Shown: piece after piece, positions 28,244-36,841 of the stretch
Layout: every line of letters starts with the position of its first letter
Position numbering within the stretch: the stretch's first letter is position 1
Source: JAWKWH01 sp040830725
GTDB lineage: Bacteria > Pseudomonadota > Alphaproteobacteria > Rhizobiales > Rhizobiaceae
Direction: 5' to 3'
NCBI GenBank assembly: GCA_040830725.1
Contig: JBFOMG010000039.1
Location: forward strand, 36,707 to 100,706
DNA: 64,000 bases
Notes under the pieces: generated by a model
Database searches by the model: none
Seen by the model: only the letters and a program-made list of their open reading frames with translations
What the model was told of the DNA's origin: nothing
Translations under genes and position numbers: made by a program

Positions 28244-29380
28244 TCAGCCTCCGGCTTTCTCGGGTTCAAGCCCGGCGGATTTGGGCCGCAAGGTCGCAAA
28301 TGCCGCCTGGACCGCAGGCCTGAACATGTGCTCCAAAGCTCCGGCAAACAGGATGACCAGACCCTGAATGATGACAATCATGTCGCGGCTGATATTGGGC
28401 ATCTCGAATGCGATCTCCGCACCGCCCTGATAGAGCGTGCCAAACAGGATCGCGGCCGGGATAATACCTGCGGGATGAGACCGTCCCATCAAGGCAACGG
28501 CAATGCCGACAAAGCCTGCACCGGTTACATAGTCGAGCTGCAAGCGGTGCTGGTCACCCATAATCGGATTCAGCGCCATCATGCCGGCGAGCGCACCTGA
28601 AATCATCATCGTGATGATGATGATCCGGGCTTCGTTGATGCCGGCATATCGCGCCGCCGTCGGGCTGAAGCCCATGGTACGAATTTCGTAGCCGAGTTTG
28701 GTCCGCCAGATCAGGGCCCAAACCGCCGCGGCCATTAGCAGGGCCAACAGGAAGGACAGATTAAGCGGCGTTGAGCGGATCGACGCACCGAACAACTCAA
28801 GCAGCCAGTCGAGTTTGGGAAGATGTGCCCCTTCAAGGAAAGTCCGCGTCTGTGGCGCCATCGAGCCAAGAGGCTTCAGAAGACCCACGAGAAGATAGAC
28901 CATGACACTGGCGGCGATGAAGTTGAACATGATCGTCGTGATGACGATGTGGCTGCCACGCTTGGCCTGCAGATAGGCCGGAATCAAAGCCCAAAATGCG
29001 CCAACCATGGCCGAACCGGCAATGGCAAGCAAAAAAGTCAGATACCACGGCAGGATGCCATCCAGCGCCAGACAGGGAACGGCAACGCCGAGCCCGGCAA
29101 TATAGGCCTGTCCCTCGCCGCCAATATTGAACAAGCCGCAATGGAAGGCCACGGCAACCGCCAAACCGGTGAATATGAAATTGGTGGCATAAAACAACGT
29201 ATAGCCAATGCCTTCGCCGGAGCCGAAAGCGCCTTGCAGCAGCAAGGTCGCCGCCCGGATCGGGCTTTCGCCGACAAGCAGCACAACCAGTCCGGCAACC
29301 ACGAAGGCGACGACCAGATTGATGAGCGGGATCAGTCCGTAATCGACCCAGGCCGGGAGTTTTGCATAGGGAACCGCCAT
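28244..29380 (-). CDS. Nucleoside ABC importer permease (first subunit)
   Basis: A 378-residue inner-membrane permease with about ten hydrophobic segments and the coupling-type loop GLFNIGGEGQAYIAGLG (near 90-106). It pairs with the neighbouring 326-residue permease. I use the ATG at 29380, which gives the family-like start MAVPY and lies after AGGAGG at the end of the ATPase gene; an upstream codon at 29401 would add seven basic residues. The ATPase stop overlaps this leader region. Confidence 0.9.
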   Translation of the reverse strand: MAVPYAKLPAWVDYGLIPLINLVVAFVVAGLVVLLVGESPIRAATLLLQGAFGSGEGIGYTLFYATNFIFTGLAVAVAFHCGLFNIGGEGQAYIAGLGVAVPCLALDGILPWYLTFLLAIAGSAMVGAFWALIPAYLQAKRGSHIVITTIMFNFIAASVMVYLLVGLLKPLGSMAPQTRTFLEGAHLPKLDWLLELFGASIRSTPLNLSFLLALLMAAAVWALIWRTKLGYEIRTMGFSPTAARYAGINEARIIIITMMISGALAGMMALNPIMGDQHRLQLDYVTGAGFVGIAVALMGRSHPAGIIPAAILFGTLYQGGAEIAFEMPNISRDMIVIIQGLVILFAGALEHMFRPAVQAAFATLRPKSAGLEPEKAGG

Positions 29381-29384
29381 GATC

Positions 29385-30926
29385 TTACGCCGCCTCCTCA
29401 CCTTCGACGCCTGCCATCAGCAGGCCAAGCTCGCCTTCGGTCGCTTCAGGTCCGCGTTCGCCGACAACGCGGCCAGCGAACATGACGAGTATCCGGTCAG
29501 AGAGGCTGCGGATTTCGTCGAGCTCGACAGAAACGAGCAGAACCGCCTTGCCGGCGTCGCGCATCTCGATGACACGGCGGTGGATGAATTCGATCGCCCC
29601 CACATCAACTCCACGTGTCGGCTGGGAAACGATCAGAACCGTCGGATCCTGTTCCATCTCTCGCGCAAGCACGATCTTCTGCTGATTTCCGCCAGAAAAA
29701 TTCGCCGTTCTCAACCGGCAATCAGGCGGACGAATGTCGTATTTCTCAATTTTGACATCGGCGTCATTGCGGATCGCGTCGATGTTCTGGAACAGGCCCG
29801 AATTGTAAATTTCGTTGTTGTGATAGCCGAGTATCGAGTTTTCGTTCTCCTCAAACTGCAGCACAAGGCCCATGTGGTGGCGATCCTCGGGTACGTGCGC
29901 CATGCCGCGCTGACGCAGTTCCGCCGGATCGGCGTTTCCCGTCACGCTGATTGGCTGTCCATCGAGCAAGACCGAACCGGCTTCGGCACGGCGAATTCCA
30001 CTGATGGCTTCAATCAGTTCGGATTGACCGTTTCCGGCGACACCGGCAATGCCGACGATTTCGCCAGCCTTGACCTCGAATGACACGTTGTCGACCATGG
30101 TGACACCACGGCTGTCCTTGACGGTCAAACCTTCCACATGAAGTTTGACGCCGCTGGGGTTGGCTTCGCCCTTGTCGACCCGGAGCAGCACACGACGGCC
30201 CACCATGAGTTCCGCCAGTTCCTCGACCGTCGTCTCAGAAGTCTTTCTGGTCGCCACCATGGTGCCCTGCCGCATTACCGAGACATTATCGGTCACTGCC
30301 ATGATCTCGCGCAGCTTGTGGGTGATGAGAACGACAGTTTTTCCCTGCTCTTTCAGCTGTTTGAGAATGCGGAACAGATGATCGGCTTCGGCAGGGGTCA
30401 AAACGCCGGTCGGTTCATCGAGGATGAGAATATCAGCGCCACGATAAAGCGCTTTCAGTATCTCTACGCGCTGCTGCAGGCCCACCGGAAGGTTCTGGAT
30501 CAGGGTGTCCGGATCGACTTCAAGACCGTATTCCTTCTCGAGCCGTTCCAGTTCCGTGCGGGCATTGGCGATACCGCCCGACAACAATGCTGCACCCTCT
30601 GCTCCAAGTATGACGTTTTCAAGCACGGAGAAATTGTCGACCAGCATGAAATGCTGGTGAACCATGCCAATACCAGCGGCAATCGCCTGATTGGGTGAGT
30701 GAATGACGGTTGGCTGGCCCGCCACTTCAATCTCACCGGAATCAGCCTGATAGAAACCATAGAGGATCGACATCAATGTCGATTTCCCGGCGCCATTCTC
30801 GCCAATAATTCCGTGAATGGTGCCCTCTTCGACATTCAGGTCAATATCGCGATTGGCACGCACCGCGCCAAAGCTCTTGTTAATCCCCGTTAGCCTGATC
30901 GCCGAACGACCGCCCGTCTCTCCCAT
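29385..30926 (-). CDS. Nucleoside ABC importer ATPase (two nucleotide-binding domains)
   Basis: A 513-residue double ABC ATPase. The first domain has Walker A GENGAGKST (near residue 40), LPVGLQQRVEILKAL in place of the ABC signature, and LILDEPTGVLTP. The second has a degenerate Walker A (GVAGNGQSEL) and a good signature FSGGNQQKIVLAREM, as in the RbsA/MglA class. It energises the two permeases encoded after it. A likely promoter lies in the AT-rich stretch with TTGACC just upstream (around 30940-30965). It is the first gene of the seven-gene leftward operon ending in deoA. Confidence 0.92.
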   Translation of the reverse strand: MGETGGRSAIRLTGINKSFGAVRANRDIDLNVEEGTIHGIIGENGAGKSTLMSILYGFYQADSGEIEVAGQPTVIHSPNQAIAAGIGMVHQHFMLVDNFSVLENVILGAEGAALLSGGIANARTELERLEKEYGLEVDPDTLIQNLPVGLQQRVEILKALYRGADILILDEPTGVLTPAEADHLFRILKQLKEQGKTVVLITHKLREIMAVTDNVSVMRQGTMVATRKTSETTVEELAELMVGRRVLLRVDKGEANPSGVKLHVEGLTVKDSRGVTMVDNVSFEVKAGEIVGIAGVAGNGQSELIEAISGIRRAEAGSVLLDGQPISVTGNADPAELRQRGMAHVPEDRHHMGLVLQFEENENSILGYHNNEIYNSGLFQNIDAIRNDADVKIEKYDIRPPDCRLRTANFSGGNQQKIVLAREMEQDPTVLIVSQPTRGVDVGAIEFIHRRVIEMRDAGKAVLLVSVELDEIRSLSDRILVMFAGRVVGERGPEATEGELGLLMAGVEGEEAA

Positions 30927-31054
30927 TGCGCAAGCACGCCTTTTTTTATCAATTGGTCAATTTTTTAGCATGGCAGTTTGCCGATGCCAAGCTGACCTCC
31001 CTCCACACCGACACTCTCGACAATTTTTGCCCGTCCTGCAACAAGGTATTCGTT

Positions 31055-31255
31055 TTGGAAGACCGTGTTGAAAAACTCGAAACCCTAGCTGCTGAGCAGG
31101 AGCGCACGATTGAGGAACTGTCCTCGGTTATCGCGCGCCAATGGGCGGAAATCGAAACGCTGTCGAAGAAACTGGATTTGCTGACCAAACAAATCGCGGT
31201 GCTGGAGGAGAGAACCGGTGCCGAGACGCCGGAGCCACCACCGCCGCACTACTGA
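31055..31255 (+). CDS. slyX: SlyX family protein
   Basis: A 66-residue coiled-coil protein (heptads from about residue 5 to 50, with RIEEL-like ERTIEELSSVIARQWAEI split by the family's central motif) ending in the family's Pro-rich tail PEPPPPHY. The cellular role is not known. I place the start at TTG 31055 because AAGG lies eight bases upstream and the length is then normal; an upstream frame reaching 30926 is open but unlike SlyX. It is divergent from the nucleoside importer operon. Confidence 0.82.
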   Translation: MEDRVEKLETLAAEQERTIEELSSVIARQWAEIETLSKKLDLLTKQIAVLEERTGAETPEPPPPHY

Positions 31256-31265
31256 CTGATTGAAA

Positions 31266-31625
31266 TCACTTTCCGTCAGGTGGCTGCCAGAGCTCGATCG
31301 GATTGCCTTCCGGATCATGGACACGGGCAAACCGGCCATATTCGCCGTCCCATTCTTCGCGGGTTTCAATTTCGATGCCGGCAGCTTTAAGTTTGGCAAT
31401 CATCCCGTCGATGTCTTCGACGCGGAGATTGAGCATCCAGCGTTTGTTTGGTGAAAAATAGTCGCTGTCATCGGCAAAGGGAGAAAATACCGTCGGTCCT
31501 GCGTCCTGCGACCAAGGTCCGGCGCTGACCGGATTAATACCGAAATGCTCGTCGTACCATGCGGACAGTGAAACGGGATCATTGGCCCGAAAGAAGAAAC
31601 CACCAATGCCGGAAACTTTCGCCAC
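31266..31625 (-). CDS. VOC (glyoxalase-like) family protein
   Basis: A 119-residue single vicinal-oxygen-chelate domain. The typical opening KVSGIGGFFFRANDP, the middle strand NLRVEDIDGMI and the C-terminal DPEGNPIELWQP metal-site segment are present. The substrate cannot be told. The GTG at 31625 gives the family-like start; no ATG is available there and the ribosome site is weak, so translation is probably coupled to ogt, whose stop is five bases upstream. Confidence 0.82.
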   Translation of the reverse strand: MAKVSGIGGFFFRANDPVSLSAWYDEHFGINPVSAGPWSQDAGPTVFSPFADDSDYFSPNKRWMLNLRVEDIDGMIAKLKAAGIEIETREEWDGEYGRFARVHDPEGNPIELWQPPDGK

Positions 31626-31630
31626 GGAGA

Positions 31631-32149
31631 CTACGCAAACAGCCGCAACTGCTGACCCGGCATTGGGCGCACACGCGCTTCGAGGTCGAGCAGGAACTGT
31701 TTTTTCGGCAAGCCGCCACCAAAGCCGGTCAAAGAACCGTCTGCTCCAATGACGCGATGACACGGAACGACAATTGGTAGCGGATTTTGACCATTGGCAA
31801 TGCCGACCGCGCGGCTGGCTGACAAATCTTCGCCAATGCGGCGCGCAATTTCGCCGTAGGAAACGGTTTCGCCGTAGGGGATCTCATACAGTGCCTGCCA
31901 GACCGCATTCTGGAAGCGGCTGCCGTTAAACCGGATCGGCAAATCGAACTCGGTCAACTCGCCGGCGAAGTAGGCATCCAGTTGCGCCGCGGTCTCAGGG
32001 AAAAAGGCGTCGTCGCGAATCCAGTTTGGGCGCGGCTTGATGGTCGTCCGGCCGGACGGAAAGGAAATGTAGTCGAGCGTTGTCTCCGTGCCGGCAAGCA
32101 ATAGCGGTCCCACCGGACTTTCATGAAATGTGTAGCGCAGCGATTCCAT
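31631..32149 (-). CDS. ogt: Methylated-DNA-protein-cysteine methyltransferase
   Basis: A 172-residue suicide repair protein that takes methyl groups from O6-methylguanine. The acceptor site PCHRV lies near residue 130 within IVVPCHRVIGADGSLTGFGGG (split), preceded by the helix-turn-helix segment SYGEIARRIG. The ATG at 32149 gives the usual Ogt start; an ATG 12 codons earlier is also open. It is followed by the VOC gene with a five-base gap. Confidence 0.93.
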   Translation of the reverse strand: MESLRYTFHESPVGPLLLAGTETTLDYISFPSGRTTIKPRPNWIRDDAFFPETAAQLDAYFAGELTEFDLPIRFNGSRFQNAVWQALYEIPYGETVSYGEIARRIGEDLSASRAVGIANGQNPLPIVVPCHRVIGADGSLTGFGGGLPKKQFLLDLEARVRPMPGQQLRLFA

Positions 32150-32223
32150 GGAGCCGATTATCGACGATTTCCTAAGATAGGCCACCCGGTTCTTGCAGGC
32201 AAAGAAATCTTACAAATGGTATT

Positions 32224-33642
32224 TCAAGCATATGTTCCGATTCCGCGATTGGCCTCCTGTGCTTTCTGCTGATCAATTACGACTGATGCAAATTTGGTGG
32301 CAGAAAGATTAGCTGCGATCTTACGTCGCCAGTCCTCGTTCTCGATTTTCCTGTACATGCCAAGTTCAATCCGCTTGGAAATGATTCTTTTGGTCAGCAT
32401 CGGCAGAGCGATCTTTTCGCCAATTATTCCGACGCCGCCTGAAATCGTATCCAATGCGCTTTCGAGATTGTTTTCCTTCAGATAGTCGACGAGACCGGTG
32501 AATGCCCCACTTTCGATACCGATTCTGCTCGCAATTTGTTCTGGCACGCCGAGCTGCTTTAGCCGTTCGCTGATGCCAAATACAAATAGCGACAAGCCAG
32601 TGTCCATCGTTGCACTGATCTCAATGCTCCGGCCGAAATGGGATGAAACAAGCCTTGCGTAGCGCTTGGCAGAGGATTCGAAGTGATCAAGTCCAATTCT
32701 TCTGGAACCATATAAATACAAATCGTTCAGGTATGCTGTTTTTGCGTCGTAGAGTTCATGGCCCGGATACAACACTTCGTGAATTTTTCGCGTATTCGCA
32801 AACGACAAAGACGTCGGCAATTGAAAGGAGGGAAGGGAAGCGAGTTGTTCGTGACTCAATTCTGCCGTGTCGAGGATTTCATCGAAAGCGGGGCTTACTG
32901 CGGTTTCGACTGCAACTGGTTTGTCGGACTCAGCGGCAAGGCAACTGGCAAACCTGTAATGATAGACTTCATTGGCAATATTCATCAGCCTGTTTTTTGC
33001 CGCTATTGAGATGACACCGTCATTTTTGAGTTTCTCAGTTGCGGCTTCCCACTTGGATCGTGGTGCATCATGATCCTTTTCGAGTTCCTCAACGAATGCA
33101 TCGTTTGTTCTGAAGTACGCGTCACGAAATTCGTTTTCCAGTCCAAACTCGCGGACATCTTTCTTGGAGGAGATTTGCCGAATTCCACGAATGATGGACT
33201 CGGAAAAATTCAGTTTTGGAAACAGCTTAAGCAAATTTCGCCGCTCAAGACCACGCTCTATTTCCTTAAGGGTCTGCCGGATCTCCGGCCATTCTCCAGA
33301 ACGGATTACTGCTGCTATCGAAGGTACTTTATCAGCGCGTTTCTCCAAGGAAGAGACCGGGCCATCATTGGATGTCAGCAAATTAACGTAGCCAGTATCA
33401 ATGAGGTATCGAAGCCCGTTGTCTGCGTTTCCTTTGAGTGCGGCCAGGCAATGCTTGTTTTGTATCAAGTACCCGTCATGCAACAACAATGGTCCACCAA
33501 ACAGCACGTGGCGCAATAGAGTCAGCCGTACATAGGCGGAGCTCCTCAAGAATTTACTAGTATTTGGCCACGGATAAAGTTCAACCCGGTCGTCAAATGC
33601 ACCGATAAATGTTGTGCTATCTTCTGGATATATTCTGTTCAT
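32224..33642 (-). CDS. Hypothetical protein, orphan, AT-richer than neighbours
   Basis: A 472-residue soluble protein I do not recognise. It is mostly helical and charged. Residues 1-75 are mixed and include LYPWPNTSKFLRSSAYVRL. Residues 100-220 are strongly charged helices. A small hydrophobic helix with ISGGVGIIGEKIALPML lies near 410-427. The base composition and codon use look more AT-rich than the surrounding genes, which suggests transfer. The ATG at 33642 lies only 13 bases after the T-run of the terminator of the binding-protein gene, with no ribosome site and a TATATT just upstream, so the mRNA may be leaderless. Confidence 0.65.
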   Translation of the reverse strand: MNRIYPEDSTTFIGAFDDRVELYPWPNTSKFLRSSAYVRLTLLRHVLFGGPLLLHDGYLIQNKHCLAALKGNADNGLRYLIDTGYVNLLTSNDGPVSSLEKRADKVPSIAAVIRSGEWPEIRQTLKEIERGLERRNLLKLFPKLNFSESIIRGIRQISSKKDVREFGLENEFRDAYFRTNDAFVEELEKDHDAPRSKWEAATEKLKNDGVISIAAKNRLMNIANEVYHYRFASCLAAESDKPVAVETAVSPAFDEILDTAELSHEQLASLPSFQLPTSLSFANTRKIHEVLYPGHELYDAKTAYLNDLYLYGSRRIGLDHFESSAKRYARLVSSHFGRSIEISATMDTGLSLFVFGISERLKQLGVPEQIASRIGIESGAFTGLVDYLKENNLESALDTISGGVGIIGEKIALPMLTKRIISKRIELGMYRKIENEDWRRKIAANLSATKFASVVIDQQKAQEANRGIGTYA

Positions 33643-33654
33643 CAACAAAATATA

Positions 33655-33684
33655 CGAAAAACCGCCGGCGTTGCCACCGGCGGC
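33655..33684 (-). terminator. Intrinsic terminator of the BMP binding-protein gene
   Basis: Reading leftward, the stem CCGCCGG (33683-33677) and CCGGCGG (33668-33662) with an 8-base loop is followed by TTTTTCG. It lies 25 bases after the stop of the binding-protein gene and ends its transcript just before the orphan gene. Confidence 0.8.
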
Positions 33685-33708
33685 TCGAATGTTAAGCGGT
33701 ACTGCCGA

Positions 33709-34698
33709 TCAGTAGGGGCAGTTTTCGTCCGACATGAAGTCGTGCACGGTGACGGCGCCCGAGATGATATCGGCCTTGGCCTTTTCAACCGCATCAATCA
33801 TTTCCTGGCTGACAAGCGGCTTGTTGTTGTCGTCCATTGCGTAGTCAACACCGCCTTCCTTCAGACCCAGAACGTTGAAGCCGTAGGTGAAGGAATCGTT
33901 CTTGGCATCGTTGAATGCGTTATAGACGGCAACATCGACGCGCTTCAGCATCGAAGTCAAAACCTTACCCGGTTGCAGGCCGTTCTGGTTGGAGTCGACA
34001 CCGATACCGAGCTTGCCGGCATCTGCAGCAGCCTGGAGAACACCAATACCGGTTCCGCCAGCAGCCGCGTAAATCACGTCGGCGCCCTGCTCAATCTGCG
34101 ATTTGGCGATTTCGCCGCCCTTGGTGGGATCGTTCCACGCTGCAGGCGTGTCGCCGGTCATGTTCTGGAACACGTCCGTCGCGCCAGCTGATTTGGCGCC
34201 GCCGACATAGCCGCAGCCAAATTTGCGGATCAGCGGAATGTCCATTCCGCCGATAAAGCCGACCTTTTTCGACTCTGAAGCCATCGCAGCCATGATGCCG
34301 ACCAGATAGGAACCTTCATGCTCGTTATAAACAACGGAACGGACATTGGGCTTGTCGACGACCATGTCGATGATCGCAAAATCCGTATCAGGATATTCGG
34401 CGGCAACTTTCTCAAGCGCGGCAGCCCAGGAGAAACCGGCCATCACGATGGGATTGTTGCCATCCTTGGCAAAACGGCGAAGCGCCTGCTCGCGCTGCGA
34501 ATCGTTCTGGATTTCGAACTCCCGGTATTCAATGCCGGCTTCGGCCTTGAACTTTTCGGCGCCGTTATAGGCGGCTTCATTGAATGATTTGTCGAACTTT
34601 CCGCCCAGATCGTAGATGATCGCCGGATTGATATCTGCAGCAAATGCCTGTGCAGCCATCGCGGTAGCGGCCATGAGGCCGAGAATAATACGCTTCAT
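33709..34698 (-). CDS. BMP-family nucleoside-binding protein of an ABC importer
   Basis: A 329-residue periplasmic binding protein with a signal peptide (residues 1-20, cleavage after AFA) and the BMP/Med family core, including YDLGGKFDKSFNEAAYNG (near 28-45), VGFIGGMDIPLIRKFGCGYVGG (split, near 145) and IYAAAGGTGIGVLQAA (near 215). PnrA-type members of this family bind purine or pyrimidine nucleosides. It is the expected partner of the ATPase and permeases at 27.2-30.9 kb but is separated from them by four genes and its own terminator, so it is made from a separate transcript. Confidence 0.9.
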   Translation of the reverse strand: MKRIILGLMAATAMAAQAFAADINPAIIYDLGGKFDKSFNEAAYNGAEKFKAEAGIEYREFEIQNDSQREQALRRFAKDGNNPIVMAGFSWAAALEKVAAEYPDTDFAIIDMVVDKPNVRSVVYNEHEGSYLVGIMAAMASESKKVGFIGGMDIPLIRKFGCGYVGGAKSAGATDVFQNMTGDTPAAWNDPTKGGEIAKSQIEQGADVIYAAAGGTGIGVLQAAADAGKLGIGVDSNQNGLQPGKVLTSMLKRVDVAVYNAFNDAKNDSFTYGFNVLGLKEGGVDYAMDDNNKPLVSQEMIDAVEKAKADIISGAVTVHDFMSDENCPY

Positions 34699-34899
34699 GA
34701 GTTTACAACCCTGTTATTGACCTTTTCGTTTCCCCGCCCCGGATCTCGCCGGAAAAAAGGGGTTTGCGAAGGGCACTTCCTCCACTGCAAAACAGTCTTG
34801 CACGGAAAAAAAGCGAATTCACGAAAAAAATTTGAGCGTTCGGTTAAATTCAACCAGACCTGCAAGGCAGATATCAACCGATTTGCCCGGCAACCAAGT

Positions 34900-35556
34900 T
34901 TAGGCTGCAGGAATTGCGCAGGCCACGCCTGTACCCTGTAATCCGCAATATCCGCCCGGGTTTTTGGCCAGGTACTGCTGGTGGTCGGTTTCGGCGTAGA
35001 AGAATTCCGGTGCTTCGCGAATTTCCGTGGTGATCGCGTTCATGCCGGATTTCTTCAGTGACTTGCCGTAGGATTTGCAAGACGCTTTCGCCTCGGCGAG
35101 TTGTTGCGGACTGGTGGTGTAAATCGCGGATCGATAGGTTGTGCCGACATCATTGCCTTGGCGCATACCCTGTGTGGGGTCATGATTTTCCCAGAATATT
35201 TTCAGCAACTCACCATACGAAACAGCAGACGGATCGAACACGACCATAACGATCTCCGCATGGCCGGTGAGGCCGGTGCAGGTCTCCTGGTATGTCGGGT
35301 TTGGGGTGCTGCCGCCAGCATACCCGACCGCCGTCACCCAGACACCATCGGCCTGCCAGAACAAGCGTTCCGCTCCCCAGAAACATCCCATTCCGAAATA
35401 GGCGGTCTCCATTCCTTCGGGCCACGGTCCCTTCAGCGGCCGCTTCGAGACAAAGTGTTTGCTCGCGGTTGCAATGGGTTGATCGCGCCCGGGAAGAGCA
35501 TCTTCAGCCTCCGGCAGTCTCAGTTTCTTGTTCAGCATGTCGGAAAGAAAAAACAT
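34900..35556 (-). CDS. msrA: Peptide-methionine (S)-S-oxide reductase
   Basis: A 218-residue repair enzyme that reduces methionine S-sulfoxide. The catalytic motif GCFWG is near residues 56-60, with AVGYAGG (near 74) and the recycling-type C-terminal Cys residues in GYCGLQGTGVAC. An N-terminal extension of about 45 residues (FFLSDMLNKKL) is common in this order. A small membrane-protein gene lies 17 bases upstream on the same strand. Confidence 0.95.
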   Translation of the reverse strand: MFFLSDMLNKKLRLPEAEDALPGRDQPIATASKHFVSKRPLKGPWPEGMETAYFGMGCFWGAERLFWQADGVWVTAVGYAGGSTPNPTYQETCTGLTGHAEIVMVVFDPSAVSYGELLKIFWENHDPTQGMRQGNDVGTTYRSAIYTTSPQQLAEAKASCKSYGKSLKKSGMNAITTEIREAPEFFYAETDHQQYLAKNPGGYCGLQGTGVACAIPAA

Positions 35557-35573
35557 GGACTTGCTCCCGATGG

Positions 35574-35897
35574 TCAGGCCGGCAATTCGATTCTGCCGCG
35601 CCGCTTTCGTTTGTAGCCAGCGATATAGAGCAGTAGTGAGAGAACGGCCATGACCGCAAACCCCGGCTGGTTCAAGACCCAGATCACGAACGGGTCCCAG
35701 ATAACCGGCAACAAGTAGCGCTGGATGATGGCCTGGGCGAGGTTGAGCGTGTCGGGCGAGGTTTCAAACCAGCTGACACCGAGCGGCTTGAGAACAACCG
35801 CAGAGGCTGCGACAGATCTGGCGCCGTCAAGAACGGCCATGATCACTGCGATACAGAGGCAGATCATCGCCAGTAACCGAAACAAGAACCTGATCAT
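35574..35897 (-). CDS. Small membrane protein, function unknown
   Basis: A 107-residue protein with two membrane helices (about residues 3-24 and 76-94) and an amphipathic middle (SPDTLNLAQAIIQRYLLP). The C-terminus is basic (KRKRRGR) and probably cytoplasmic. I recognise it as a conserved hypothetical of the order without a function. AGGAA lies just before the ATG. It precedes msrA by 17 bases, so the two are likely co-transcribed. Confidence 0.75.
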   Translation of the reverse strand: MIRFLFRLLAMICLCIAVIMAVLDGARSVAASAVVLKPLGVSWFETSPDTLNLAQAIIQRYLLPVIWDPFVIWVLNQPGFAVMAVLSLLLYIAGYKRKRRGRIELPA

Positions 35898-36103
35898 TTA
35901 TTCCTCGCAATCCGCCTGAGTTTCTGTGATGGCAAAAGCCCGCCGGACTGTATGACGCAACCGCGGCATCCGCAATTGTCGTTACCGGGCAATCCTCGCA
36001 CGGACATCCTGTCGCTGTTGAGCATAGCGGATGGTGACCCCTTGGCAACCGAAGCGCAATCGACTAGATCAGCGCCGGTAACCGCGCAAACAGCGGCGGT
36101 TTT

Positions 36104-36133
36104 CTGTCCACAGATACTGTTTTCAGGTGGACA
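36104..36133. repeat. Inverted repeat immediately before tRNA-Ser
   Basis: CTGTCCAC (36104-36111) and GTGGACAG (36126-36133) form a perfect 8-bp inverted repeat with a 14-base spacer, ending four bases before the tRNA. It may be a regulator site, a processing stem in the precursor, or chance. Confidence 0.35.
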
Positions 36134-36137
36134 GGCA

Positions 36138-36228
36138 CGGTGAGGTGGCCGAGTGGTTGAAGGCGCACGCCTGGAACGCGTGTATAGGGGCAACTCTATC
36201 GAGGGTTCGAATCCCTCTCTCACCGCCA
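36138..36228 (+). tRNA. tRNA-Ser (anticodon GGA)
   Basis: The sequence folds as a class II tRNA. The acceptor arm is GGTGAGG with TCTCACC (one G-T pair). The D-arm has GCCGAGTGGTTGAAGG. The anticodon loop CTGGAAC has GGA at 36172-36174. There is a long variable arm (TATAGGGGCAACTCTAT), a T-arm with GGGTTCGAATCCC, and an encoded CCA. It reads UCC and UCU serine codons. No integrase or repeated tRNA 3' end was found nearby. Confidence 0.96.
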
Positions 36229-36841
36229 GTGACCCAGAACAGTTTGCCTCGCTTCAAACCCCGCTTGAACAAGCTGCGGATATTAAGTTGGTTATTGCTG
36301 CCTTTCCCCTTCGTGATCGATTTTTTGGCGCCAGATCCGGTCGGGTTTTGGGCCCAATTGAAGGTCTGTCTGTGGCTGTCGGTTTGGGGGACGTTTCAAT
36401 TAACACGGAATTTTTTGCAGTTTTGCCCAAAAACAGGGAAGAACGAAAACCATTTCCCATGACCAATTTGGATAGTCATTATTTTTCAATCGCTTACCGC
36501 TACAATGATGCGCTTTCCTGTCAATCGCAAAAACAGGAAGTTCAATCACTCGCGACAGGACAATCAGTATCGGAATTTGGGCGAATAAAGCTGATCTTCG
36601 AACGATTATCGATGGCAGGAAACGGCCGTATAGCCTGACGAAATCATCAAGTTCCAAACGCTTTGGACTGTTCGTGCCAGGAGTGAGAGATTGGCATATT
36701 CAACAGCGTTTCGAGATTGAGGTGTCCAGCCCCATATTCATGGGCCAATTTCTGAAACGGTTTCAGGGACCGGCGCGCGCATGTTGATACAGGGAAAAAT
36801 CGCGCCGGGATCAGATCAAAGAATTCGCGTCAGCAGATTTG
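36229..36841. other. 613-bp stretch without a supported gene
   Basis: No reading frame here has a credible start, codon pattern or family match; the longer open frames run through the tRNA or lie in unlikely composition. The first 300 bases are AT-richer than the flanks. The sequence directly follows the tRNA-Ser 3' end, a common integration site, but no integrase remnant or direct repeat of the tRNA end is visible. Confidence 0.5.

Noticed and set aside
36101..36114. TCTGTCCACAGA-like sequence resembling a DnaA box (TTATCCACA) before the tRNA.
   Set aside because: Two or more mismatches, a single copy and no replication genes nearby; better explained as part of the inverted repeat.
36153..36638. 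A 161-codon frame running out of the tRNA-Ser gene.
   Set aside because: It starts inside the tRNA and has no codon bias or recognisable domain.
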